Origin: Archegozetes longisetosus
Lineage: Eukaryota > Arthropoda > Arachnida > Sarcoptiformes > Trhypochthoniidae
Length of the DNA: 64,000 bases
Assembly: GCA_018873245.2 (NCBI GenBank)
Contig: JAEMBT020000004.1
Span: 1,146,573-1,210,572 of the forward strand
Direction: 5' to 3'
Positions 9,748-22,300 of this stretch are shown in pieces. The notes under the pieces are model-generated. The model was not told the DNA's origin and searched no databases. It saw nothing but the letters and a program-made list of their open reading frames with translations. The translations under genes and the position numbers were made by a program. Numbering within the stretch: the stretch's first letter is position 1; the number at the start of each line of letters is the position of its first letter.

Positions 9748-12700
9748 CTTCATGAGAGAAAAATTTTCAAACTCAAATTTTTAACATTATAAAAAGTGAA
9801 AAATTTTTAAACATCGGTTAGTTTATCAGTGGAATGATTTTTTTCATTTTACTTGAAATTTAAAAATGTGCTGCAACTATTTTGAAATTCTCGCAAATTA
9901 AGGTTAAAATGCTTTCAAGTAAAATCATCGGAAAAATCTCATAATCAAATAAGTTAAGAAAAAAATACTTTTCCTGCTCATTTAGTGCTAAGAATCCAAT
10001 TTGCAGACATGTTCCTAGCTTATATGATAGAGCTCTAATATAGATTCAAAAAATACATAAACTTCTAGATAACAAGTTGGTTCGTTGAGTCAGTTTTCCT
10101 AAAGATAGCTCTAATAGTAATAATGAATAATTTCAAGAAAAGGTGGTATCGCTTCGTATGAATAGCTAATCATCTCGAAAGATCTCGTCAGTGAATAAGT
10201 GGTGTTTTGTTGGTTTTAACGCACTCTCAATATAAGAGATTGAGTGAAAAAATAAGAGACACTTAAAACTGACTTAACCTTAAATTTTGCGTTAGAAGAG
10301 ATGGAAATAAAGAGAGAAAAAAGTGGTGGCAATTAATCTTTAAACCCAAACACACTTCTTGTTAGCTGAAAGTGAGAGTCGAATCAGTGTTGAACCTAAA
10401 GAAAAAACTTTTCTAAGCATGATATACAAAATACTTAACAAATAATATGCAATAAGAAGAAAAACAAACTCTTCTATTACTAGTACTAAAATATTGAAGT
10501 TTTTCAAACTATTTAATAGAAGAAAATGCGTTCAAACTTTTGCTTAATTGGAAAGAAAATGTTTCCTCAGCCTCTTTTGAAAGAAAAGTAAATAAAAGTC
10601 AAAATTAATGTATTGTTGATCTTCTGATGAGATAATGAGTAGAAGAAAAACCTTTTCTGTTTGTATTCTGTGGTCATATTTGATGCTTAATTTACAATCA
10701 GTTTAGAGACCAATCCTCTAAAGATTTTTTAGTAAATAAATAATTCGTACTAAAGTAAATTATAATAAGGTTTTGACTTAACAGCTGCTCCCAAATTGAC
10801 TTTATTATTATTTTTATTCTGTAAATATATCATTAATTATTTGTTAAGCTATTCGTTTCGTCTGATTTCTATTAAGATATGGAACGAACTGTCTATTTAG
10901 AAATAATCAAATAAAATGAAAACCTCTATTAACTTGTTGTTGAAGTTTTCCAAATATTTCGATCTAATCTGAAACATAAATATAAGACTTGTTTCTGATG
11001 GCAGCATAAAATTGATGAGAAATTAGTTTATATAAGTCCGTCATTCTTTGTATTGTTTGTAAATTTAGTTGTTTTAGAGAAAAATCATTAGCCACTATAA
11101 TGAAAACTTGGTTATCGCCTCATTTTTGCACGTCTTTTAAAATATGATTTTATTTTTGTAATCTTCGAGGCGTTTTCAGAACTATTTGAATAACACTTTA
11201 TTGTTCTCAATTTTTCAAATGCTATGTTTTAAATATTTGTATAATTGTAGCTTCGGTTATTGGCACGTCATTTTGTGCCGCGTTTCCAAACTCTGTTTTA
11301 TTTGTAATAGACTTAAAGATGTTACAATTAACAAGAAATTTTTAGATAGCGCGCGTACTATCCTATTACTTTTGAATTTTATCGTCTTTTATATTTAGAA
11401 GAACAGATATTTTTCCAAAGCACACAGTTACGGAAACTCATTTAAACTTTTGAAAAAAATTCAAAGTTTCTTATAAGCCCTTCATTTTTTGCACTGCTAT
11501 CTATGAACTATTCAACTATTTTTGTATTACCTGTGATCCATTTGTATAGCAATTACCTACTGCTCGGTTATGCAAATCTGAAGATTTTATAGTAATTATT
11601 AGTTTTAATTTATGATTGTTGTGATAGAAGTATCCTTTGACATTCAAATTAATTCTTAAATTAAGGCATAGTTTCTGACCTTCACTTAATGTCAATTAAT
11701 GCCAGTTATATAATGACAATAAAGGGCTTTTATCCTCAAACTTAATACTTCTTTATTACTCTTCATGAATGCCTAAACTTTTCTTTTATAGCCACCTTAT
11801 TATGAATAATAACTTTTTAAAAGAATACCAGCATTTATAATAAGCTTTTGTTTCTTTCGAAGAAAAACTTTTTTCTTGTTTATACCCTTTGCTCATTAGA
11901 ATAACTTATTTTATTGTTTTGAGAATTCAAGGTCTGGTTTAGGATTTTTTAAATATATATCTTATGGATAGTAATTATAGTCGACTCATTGTTGATTATC
12001 TCCTATGCAATTAAAGAGTTTTTTGTTCTCTAATAGTCTTAATGAAGAGGTTTCTCATATCTAAGAGTTATAACCTTTGAGATACTCGCATAAAGTTATT
12101 TTCAAATCTTATCTAAAATTTCAAAAATACTATCCTTGACAATTATTTTGATTCAAACTATCAAAATATTTTTATCTTGAGCAACCGTGAATTTGTTGGC
12201 AAATTATTGGGTAAAGCATTTAATTTGGAGGTGAATTTTAAAATGTTGTTGTATAAGACAGAGAACCGAGACGTTAACTGATTTTTCTAAGGACTAACAA
12301 CAGAATAAAACCTTTACAATTTAGATTTCTCAATGGATTATTTATTTTATTTTCCATAAACAACTGGCTATTTATCGAACATCTAAAACGAGAGCGGATG
12401 TAGTTTCAATCTAGAGACCAAACATCAGTATTTCTCTCATATAATACTCAAATCAAAAGTGTACAAAAACCCTAACAATGAATATAAAAGAAAAATCCAA
12501 TTCGTATCTGAACTAAAGCTCGAAAAGAGAGCGAAAAAAGTTCGGTTTCCGAAAAGAGAAACCGATTCTTCTATAGCTCTCCGACTCTTATCGACTAATA
12601 AAAGCCTAACAATTTGGCGACCAATCAAACTGTAATAATAACAATAAATGATAATAATCTTAGTGTATTTGCCACACACACAAAAACCTCTTATAATAAT

Positions 12701-13179
12701 AGCAATAATAATGAATTTCAATCACAAACCAATCGGAATAACATAAATCTCACACACTATATGCTAGTTATGCATTGATAGGAATAGGGATTAGTGTCTC
12801 TCCTATACTGAAACTCATTTTCCAAATACAATATTGCGAAAAATCGGAAACTGTGTGATAGGATTAGTGATTAGCGATTAGTCTCTGCTCTTATATATCT
12901 GAAAAGAGGCCCTGATTTTAACACTACAACTACTACTTAATCCCTAGAAGTTTGTGTTAGTATTTCGAGTCCTGAGACCAGTTTTTTCTCAATTATCGTG
13001 TAAGACATGTTTGAAAGGCTTTTCTATAATGCTTTCAAAGCTCGAGCATTCTCTATAACAATAGGCGCTAAAAGTAATGCCAATTAAAATGCTAATAATA
13101 TTATTTCTTTCAGCCTTTCGTTCTGAGGGCTCACTTCACCTGACATTTTCTTCTACTGAATATATGAAACCATAATATT

Positions 13180-13560
13180 TGACGGTAAAACCTCGTTATA
13201 GCGAACCTTCATGTAACAAAGTTCTATTTATTAAACAAACAGTTAGAGTACCGAAAGATATACTTAAGACTTAATGCTAAAGAAATTTGATACACTGAAC
13301 TTCACTATAAAAGGCTTTATGGAGATAAACAGAAATATCTCTTTATTAGACCAAACTTTCAAAAAACCTGTTAATTTCTTTGATTAAATGCTATAAAGTT
13401 TTTGCAAGTAGTGTTCCTCGTTATAGAAGGGTTCTATGATAATAATAAAAAGTATCTCCTTTTTATCCAATCTTATGAGAAATTCATAGATTCTTTTGAC
13501 TTAATTCTGAAAATAATTTGAGTATTACGGAATTTAATATAGCGAGGTTTCACTATAATG
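13180..13560. mobile_element. Cluster of pogo/Tigger-like terminal motifs
   Basis: GGTAAAACCTCGTTATAGCGAA near 13182 and, in reverse, TATAGCGAGGTTTCACTATA near 13540 look like the two ends of a Tigger-like element. Further partial copies lie near 13300 and 13412, spaced 110-130 bases. The interior is non-coding and decayed. Confidence 0.45.
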
Positions 13561-15447
13561 ATAAAAAATCTCCTTTTCTCGAGCCAGACTTTAAGAAATT
13601 CATAATATAAGGAGTACTTGCTTGAACTTATGCTCACTTTTTTCCTACTGCTAGTCATTTTCAAATAAGGTTTTAAATTAGAAGTTGTGTTTCTTATGAT
13701 ATTCTCAATTGCGTACCTCCTGTGGTGTCCAAAGTATTTCCAGTGGCCGCTCCTTTACTGGTTTTAGCTTAAGAATAATAGCCAGAAATGAATATATTTT
13801 CTTTAAGTCTCACTCTATCTTATTCTTAAAACTTCAATCGTGTTAAGACCTGGTATTGAACACGAGTTATTATATGTGTGGCCGACGGCTAGCTCTATAC
13901 AAGTCAATAGACTAATACAAATAGTATATCTCTTTCAGTTGTCTTCTATTGAGGATTTTGTTTGGTTTGACTCCCAGATAGAGATCGAGATATTTTTTCG
14001 AGTCTGAAACATCATATCAGAAAAATCTTTCTTTTTCTCCTTTTTTCTGAACAGAAGAAATATTAGTTTTTTTTCGAGAATCAATTTTTTCTTATCTGAA
14101 TCAAATTTTCAAATTTTAAGAATGCATCACTTTTTTATGCATAAGAATTTTCAGTAATAAATTAATTGACTGCTCGAAAATTATTAGCAAATAATTTAAG
14201 ACCTTAGGAAGACTACAGCAATAAAATAAGTTATTAGTTAACCAAACATTTTTCTAATAAATAATTTTCCATCAAATACTAAAAGATTATTCAATTCGGA
14301 GAGAAAAAAATCTCCAAAACTAATTTCCTAAACCTCCAACCCTGTACTTTAAGCGCACACTTTAGCGGTTATATAATTTATAATTTTTCAATACATTAGA
14401 GGCCTCTCGACTGTTACGCTCAGTCTTTCATATTATAATATATCATGTTTTTACCCTCAACTGCTCTGTCTCTCAATCTCTTCAAATAACTTCTTAACAC
14501 AATTAAGTGACTTCACCTCTCAGTTTAACAAACTGTTAGACACACTGTTTGAGAGAAAAAAGTTTTGAAATATCAGTGCGACTTCTAGAGAAAACATACG
14601 TAAAGCTACAACTCATTCATCATCAGTCAAGTAGAGTAGAAAAAAATGTTTCAGTAATTACTTGATAGCTATACAATACCACACCTAACAAGATAGAAAA
14701 AAATTTTCTTGAAAATGAGCTTGCTCAATTTTTCGATATTTTTTCACCTATACGTTTAGACTAAGAAATTATTTGCACCTAATTTTGATGCTTAAGAAAT
14801 TAGATGCATCGTCAAAAACGACTGATATATCATTTCAAGCCAAGACACTTCTAGATGGGGATTGAAGTTTCATAAGCAGAGAATATTATACGCTGTTAGC
14901 AAAAAATAACGCATTATACGGTTTAAATAGTAAATTGTATATTACTTTATGAATACAATATTTACAAATCATTAATCATCATAGAGTGGGAAAAACAGTT
15001 CAGATAAATGATTGCTTTTTAAGAAAATTTTTTGTAAACTCAAACTTTTTCTTCTTTCTTACAGACTTAAGCTTAAAGTGCTCTCTGAAGCTGAAAAAAT
15101 GTGAGTTTCACACACTTCATATGCATTAATACTATTTACACAATTGGAAAAAATATTCACTCGTGTTTTCTCTACTTGTTTCACAGTTTTACGGATCGCG
15201 AAAAATACAATCAATGTTTTGTCACTTATTTCACTTTTGTCTTAGAAATAAATTTTGACCTTCTTTTCAAAGATCCTAAACTGTAATTCTTTCCTATCAA
15301 GTAACCATTTTATGAGACATTAATTTATGGGAAAGACTAGTGTTTGGTTTGGAGGAAAAGTTATTATATAACAATATTTTCAAATTTTATAATTTAGTTA
15401 TATAAAAAAGTTTCTTTTATGATTTCAAATTATTTTTATAGTGTTAT

Positions 15448-15609
15448 TCAATTAGTTCCATTATTTGTATTACTAATGTTATTCTCGTGCATTCTTTCTT
15501 TATTATGTTCTTGTTCTTCATCTTCATCTTCACTATCTTCTACTGCTTCTCCGTTTTCGTCTTTTTGTCTCTTATGTTTAGTCCGACGGTTTTGAAACCA
15601 GACTTTCAC
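15448..15609 (-). CDS. ems: Exon 3 of the downstream EMX-family gene (homeodomain positions 45-60 and acidic tail)
   Basis: 162 bases, 54 codons including TGA. The acceptor ACTATTTTCAG ends at 15610. The first residues are Val-Lys-Val-Trp-Phe-Gln-Asn-Arg-Arg, so the recognition helix is encoded here, 6.8 kb from the rest of the homeobox. The tail after Lys-Arg-Gln-Lys is Asp/Glu-rich and then Asn-rich. The exon is too short to stand out as an open reading frame, and was found by looking for the missing half of the homeodomain. No clear AATAAA was seen in the 400 bases past the stop, so the 3' end of the transcript is not located. Confidence 0.93.
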   Translation of the reverse strand: MKVWFQNRRTKHKRQKDENGEAVEDSEDEDEEQEHNKERMHENNISNTNNGTN

Positions 15610-18600
15610 CTGAAAATAGTTGACCAATTATTATATGAAAAATATTCCAAAGTTTCATAGCTCTAAAGTACTTTTTTGTAAGGTTAGCATTATTTATTCA
15701 AATTTTTTAGAAAAATGTTCTTCAAAGTTTATAACTTCATTAGAAGATACATTTTTTACAAAGAGGAATAAACACCTAGCATTTGAAACCAAACTTAAGG
15801 CTAAAAAAGTTGACCAAAGATTATCAATATTTTAGGGAAAAAAGTTTCTCAAACTTTTATGACTTAAGGAAAAAATAAATTTTTAAGCCGATGGAAAAAC
15901 ACTCGAATAGAGTATTAATAATACTGTTTGCGGATAATAATAACGTCAATAATGCTTGAAAACTGACTTTATTTTCAAGTGTTTTCTCAATAATACGGTC
16001 GCAAAACAGGATTAAATTTTTGCAACGCTTACGCTATAGGCTTTTGAATACATAATATCTTTTATGTATTCAATATAAGGCTTTAGAAAGCTGAAATATT
16101 ATAGTTATGTGAAAAATACTATACAATTGATAGATATTGTCCCCTAATATATGCAGGCATGCGCCCGAATTATTACAATATTTTATTATAATTACGATAA
16201 CGTGTGACTTATAGTAAAGCCTACTCAAAAACTTATCAAAATATTTTTTTCTCACAGAAAAAATTGAGTACTTTATAGAACAGAGAATATTAAACGAGAG
16301 CACAGTGTATACGTGTAAGGTATTAGAAAATTTTTAAATAGATTAATATTTAGCTAGTCTTAAGATTTGAGACTTTTCATGAAATTCTTAACTATCTTAG
16401 GAATTGCAACATTAACCAATTTTCGAGCAAATTATTCGCTAAATTTAGAAATAGCTAGAAATTTTGAAAATCTATCATATTTTCTTATGAAGTTCGAGCT
16501 AGAGGTAGAAGAATATTACTTATACAAGACAATTATTCATATATTCTTAAGAACAAATTGATTTTCTATTAAATAAGTTCTACTGTAACTAGTAATATGA
16601 TTAAATATATACTTATGAAAAGAGAAAAAGAGTGGCTGAGAGAGAAAATAGAGGGGAAAATATAATATAATCTCTTATACACTAAAGCAATAGATATATA
16701 AATATATAATATATTTCTCAAGTGGTTTAGTAAACATTCATTTTAAGTTTGTGTACAGTATAAGTAGGTATATAAATAACAGGAGGGGTTTATAAGTAAT
16801 ACACACAATACCATTAATATATAATATCTGTATATAAGGCTAGAGAGTTTTCTATAAGGACCTAATCCTGCATTTGCGATGATTCTCAAAGAGAAAGCTT
16901 TTCCAGGCTGTAAAAACTCCTTCTCTTTCTCCTATCGAACTAGTATTCTGTATAACACTATGTTAGGGTTGCTAACCTTTCAGTTTTCAATTGGACAATT
17001 CAGATTTTGGATAGTGTTCTGGAAACTTGAGTTTCAAGATATCTTGATCAAAACGGAGAAACCTAACCGACTAATGGGAAGGATTCTTGTCAAACAACCC
17101 CAAAATAGTTTATTTTGTCTGTATTATTGAATTAAATTTCATAACTTCTGTTCCAAATTTCCAGAATAACTAGGAATCCAGACTTAGTGTTCTGATATCC
17201 AGACTTGGTTTCAATTAAAAGTTGGCAACCCTACTCTCTGAATATATTGAATAAAAATTTCTATTTGAAAACTAGCGCCCATTTATAAATATTATTGTAA
17301 CAGATTTAGTGTCAAACGCAGTGAGCCTATTATTGTTTGCTTTTGTACAGCATATATAGCCATATAATGCCTAGATATAAACTGATTCCCTATCATATCA
17401 TCAATTTATGATCATATCTCTCACATATAGCTGAATGTATAAATGTTATTTTCTTCTCCTCCTATATATATAACACATTTATTAGATTATCATTTTTGAA
17501 AATCGCATTATTATATTTAGGGATACAGTTCTGATGGCCTCTTATATGCGCAAAACTATATCATTGGACAATAAATGTTTTCATCGCCTCTAATGCTGTT
17601 TAAGTTGTATCTCATATAATATAGACATTTATGAGGAATATTTTGAACCTATAATATAAGGCTTATACTCTATGCTCTTCTATGTATAAACTCATAGAAA
17701 ATTTCATTTTTCTTTACTTTTATTATTGATATTGAGAAATATAATAGTGTTGTATGAGAAAACTTGAAAAATCAATAACAATACGAGTTTTGAATATGTA
17801 GCGCACAATATAATGTAATAAATTTCTTCCGTAACTATTATGTACACTATTTCGTGTCCTATAGTCATATTCGCTGCAGATGCGTATAATATTCGATATA
17901 TTTGTGACTATACAAAGGAAACTTATTAAACATGTAGTCATTTAGTTAATTTTAAAATACAGTCATATCCTTTTAAAATCTTTAATTGTTTTCAAATTAA
18001 AAGTTTTCAAAAGAAATTCACAGATAAGAGAGCTAATCAAACTTTTTATTACTTTTCACAGAATTTATCTCAATTGCGCTAAAATATCTTTGGCAACTTT
18101 GAAAAAGAGTTAGAAATCCAGAAAAATCTTATCATTTGAAACATTTAATTTACATAAAGACATGAATCAAGTCTTGCTTGAGTAATACTTCAATTGATAA
18201 CAATTCTTAAATTACTATCCTGACAACAAGATTCATTCCAGGCCTAAGAATAAGTGAAGTGTGACTTTTCGAGCCTTCTCTCCATAAAAACAAAATTACA
18301 TTAAGTTATAAAATGAATATTCGGTAAAAGGCTATCGACAAAGACACTGTTAAACTTATTCCCTCTTTCATTATCATCTGATTTCCCGCGATACCACTCA
18401 ATGAGTCCCAAAGCAATACGCAGTACAAACCCCGAACTATAGTCTATAGCTTACAGAATATACTGTCTATTAGGGTAACTATTACTACATGAATCCGAAT
18501 CACGCATTCTTCTCACCAGATAATCGTGACATCATTTTTAACTGGCTTTCAAATACAATTTTTGGTGTCTGGATTGTTGAGTTCACGCTTAATAAATGAG

Positions 18601-19336
18601 TTTTGTTATGAATCATAATAGCCAAAATGTGTTACTATTTCAATTTTTTTGTTTATTTTTTATAGGAGTTTCTGATGCCATTCACAATCAATGAGATTAT
18701 TGCTCGCTTTGGATCAAAATTTTTTATCGATAAATTTGAAATTAAAATTATTGACAATTTTATTAAATCCATTTAGACTCAATATCAAAAGTATTGATTA
18801 ACTAAAAATCGATATCAAATGTAAAACGGATTTTTGTTTAGAAAGAACTTTCAAAAGCGAAAGTGAAAAATCGCAAACTTGGAAAAATGCAAGAATTTTA
18901 TCTCAATTATTGAATTACAAGATAAGAAGGCCATTGAATAAGAAAGTGCTCATGCTTACTTAAACTTCAATTATTTGAGCATAACTATAAAGAAAAAAAT
19001 CTAAGCTCACATTACATTAACATTCATGGAGACTAGATTTAAATTGAGAGGAGGAGTATTCTTAAAGATAACATTGACAGATACCATATAGAGCCTAATT
19101 TAGGAGTTCATTATATAAATACGATTAAATAAATAGATAGTTTAAAATTATTTGCTATGAAAGAAAATTAAAGATAGAAAGAGATGGAGAGATAGAGGCA
19201 GAAAATGCTTTTGTGCTTATATTATATTTCTCTCAAATAATCATATCATATAAATAGTGATAATTTATTGTTATTACTATAATATCCTTTCAGTTTTCTC
19301 TTTGCAGCCAAATTATATGCCAAAACACATATAACT

Positions 19337-19377
<41 letters not shown>

Positions 19378-22300
19378 GAATTTAGTCGAAAGTATTTTCT
19401 CTTATATAATAAAAGAGTGATCTCTAGAACCCATTTGGCGTTTTAATTAACATATTAACTCATGCGCTCGCAAAGTGTTTTTGTTTGCCACCACTAATGG
19501 CTATTATAAGTTGAGAAGAAAACTGAAGAAAGAACTTTTTGCATGTGCAAACCAAACAAAGAATGGGTTCAGCGCTATGTTTTTCAGTATAGTAGTTAAC
19601 CCATTCTTTGAAAATCAATAGAATTTTTGACTTTGGCGAGAGAGCGAGAGAGATACTAGTGAAAACTTTTTTTGAGCCCATTTCTTAAATATCTAGTAAA
19701 TTATAGTTTTCTATTTTCAGAGTCCTGTTCAAAACGTATTTCTTATATAATAACAACAAAATCATGAGAAGAGAAAGAACAGTTGAACAACTATTTTGTA
19801 TCTCTAAATACTAGTAATAATAGTTTCATAACTAGCAGTTTCTCAGATACCTAGCTTTACATTGGAGACCCAAAACCAGGTGTATATTATTAAATGAATC
19901 GCTCATCACATGAATACTAATAGCATGAGCAACAAACAAAGTAGAAAAAAGTTTTCAGACCGTCTCTTGAAAATTTAAATTTTTTCACTATACGGACAAA
20001 AAGCAAGCATTAAATTCCTTTATAAACTTCATTATTCAGTCAGTTGTGCTTTTCATTGTCAGGCTAAGTTAGGATCGCATCTGCGGTGCGTTCTCTCGAC
20101 ATACTAGTTATGTAACAGTTTATGTCACGTCCACTTCATTTAATTTTTGTGTCACGTCCACATGTATTTCCGGACACTGTTCAAGCATTTAATAAAGTTA
20201 GTTAAATATCTATAGATAACTTATTTTATAATAAGCATATATAGTGGAATCAACAACAAAAAAAATGATATGAATCCAACTGTAATTTTAATTTCTATTT
20301 AGTATCTAATTTTTGTCGGGAAATTATTATTATTATTTAAGAACTGTTATTAAAATGATATAATTTTAGCTTTCTTTATTGTTGTTGACGGAAATTTCTC
20401 ATTTTTTACTGAGCAAAAGTAAATTCAAGTTTTCGAAATGAGGATATGTTATTTCAAGCTAGAAATGTAATTTTGAAATTTTAAGATATTTTCTAAAAAT
20501 CTAAAGAATTTTTAGCAGAAATCTTAAGAATTTCGATCTTAATTTCGATTTGAAGTTGAATCTCTCGAGTTGAGACTTTTGTCAGCTTAATTTCTCCAAA
20601 TGAATGAGTAATCAAATCTTATAAAGCCCAATTCATTCCCAATTATAAACTTAATAATACTCGAACTAAAAATCAATAATTTAATTAAAATAATAGGCAA
20701 AATACACAAAAAAACTGATTTGTATATTCATAAAAATGTTAAACAAATTTCTGGAGGCATCTGTTGAACAGGCATTTAGTGCTCGAGTCCGTTAATGGTC
20801 GTCAAAGCATTAAAACATTGGTAACGAATATATAAATAGTGTATTTTAGAATAAATAAAAAGCGAAGCAAATGATGATTGATAGTTATTCAGAACTGTAT
20901 AAATATTATTGGTGTTCATTAGTTTCGTTGAATATATCATTTGAATAATAATATTCGCCCAAAAATTTATTCATAACTAATTTGAGCTACATTATAGCCT
21001 TATATGTAATTTTTTTGTCTTATTCATTATTATAGACTTGTCTTCCGTTTACCATCTCTTAAAACAAAAATATCATTTCATTACGTACTTCAAGAGCCCA
21101 TTAAAAGAATATATAATTTTTTTCTCTAAAAAGGAGGACTTTTTAATATTACTTATTAGTTGTCATATTTAGTACTAGGTATCCAAGAATACAGTGTGTC
21201 TCTCATTATTTAGGCCTGAGGGCATTTCGGTTGAAATCTACCAAGGTAATACATAAATTGGTGCCAATTATATGCCGGTAATGGCTTTAAGCGATTCTAA
21301 TTAAGCCTCAGTATTAGAGGAATAGAAATAAGTTTTTTCATAACAATTGGCTGAAGAGCTCCTGTTTTGCATAACAATAGGGGATGAAAACTTTCTGATT
21401 CTCCTAGTATTCTATCTCTGCTATTCATTCATATCTATTGTTAATATATGAATACCTTCCTAATTAACTCTTATTTCTTTTTGCGTATAGCCTGTATAAT
21501 AAAACATTTATCGTAAAAAATTTAAAGTTTTATCTAATATTTCAATCGAAATCAATTTATAATATGCAGAAATAATATTTTTCTATTGATTTACAAATCT
21601 CTTATGTACTGATAATTAACTAAATAATCGTTAAGATAACACAATGGAAAAACCATTAAACTAGAAATTGAAGACAATGTCTAATATACAAAATAAATAC
21701 GAGTAAAATCATCCTCTAAATAATTCATAATTGGCTTATCATTACTTTCAAACTAAAGTATAAATTCTCCTATTATTTGATTAAATTTGACGCATAATTT
21801 TCATTTCAAATCTATCTTATATTCAGATCTAATCTTATTTCCGCAATCAAATCATTATTATAATTTACTTTTAATTTTTTTGCAGCCAGCTCAATTTTTC
21901 AAAATTTAGCTAGAGCAATTATAATTCTACAATTGTTATGCGCACCGGCAACAATGTGTTATAAACTAGACAATAGTCTTCCGCACGTGCCTTTGTTCTT
22001 ATAAATAGACCCAAAAAGAGCGAGAGAACAGAGGCAGAATTGATAATTACTTTTTGTTTCATCAGGACCTAAGCCATGAATTTATTTCTTCCTAACCTCT
22101 ATTCTGTGAGATCATTTATTTTTATTATTAGATAATTTTTGCTATCAATTACTGACACACGCGTTAACTCGACTCTCGAGGCACACACACTTTCGAGTCA
22201 AGTGCTTATGAATGAGTTTTCTTTCATAGACATTTTGGCTTTCAATCAAAAGATTCATTCATTAAATAATCTTAATCTTTATAAACACTAGTGACAATTT

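Larger units (their letters stand above)
8051..15447. other. 3' flank of the downstream EMX-family gene
   Basis: 7.4 kb without a recognised gene. It includes (CT)n tracts at 8972-9017 and 9705-9744 and a cluster of Tigger-like terminal motifs at 13180-13560. Part of the end nearest 15447 is presumably 3' UTR, but no polyadenylation signal was found there. Confidence 0.5.

Noticed and set aside
12437..12721. 94-codon minus-strand open frame
   Set aside because: Ile/Tyr-rich translation of AT-rich repeats; no start context or homology cue.
16879..17130. 83-codon plus-strand open frame
   Set aside because: It overlaps the MITE-like element at 16964-17233 and has no domain features.
18489..18599. 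36-codon plus-strand frame in intron 2
   Set aside because: Too short, no homology cue, and antisense to the host gene; kept only as a sign of local sequence complexity.
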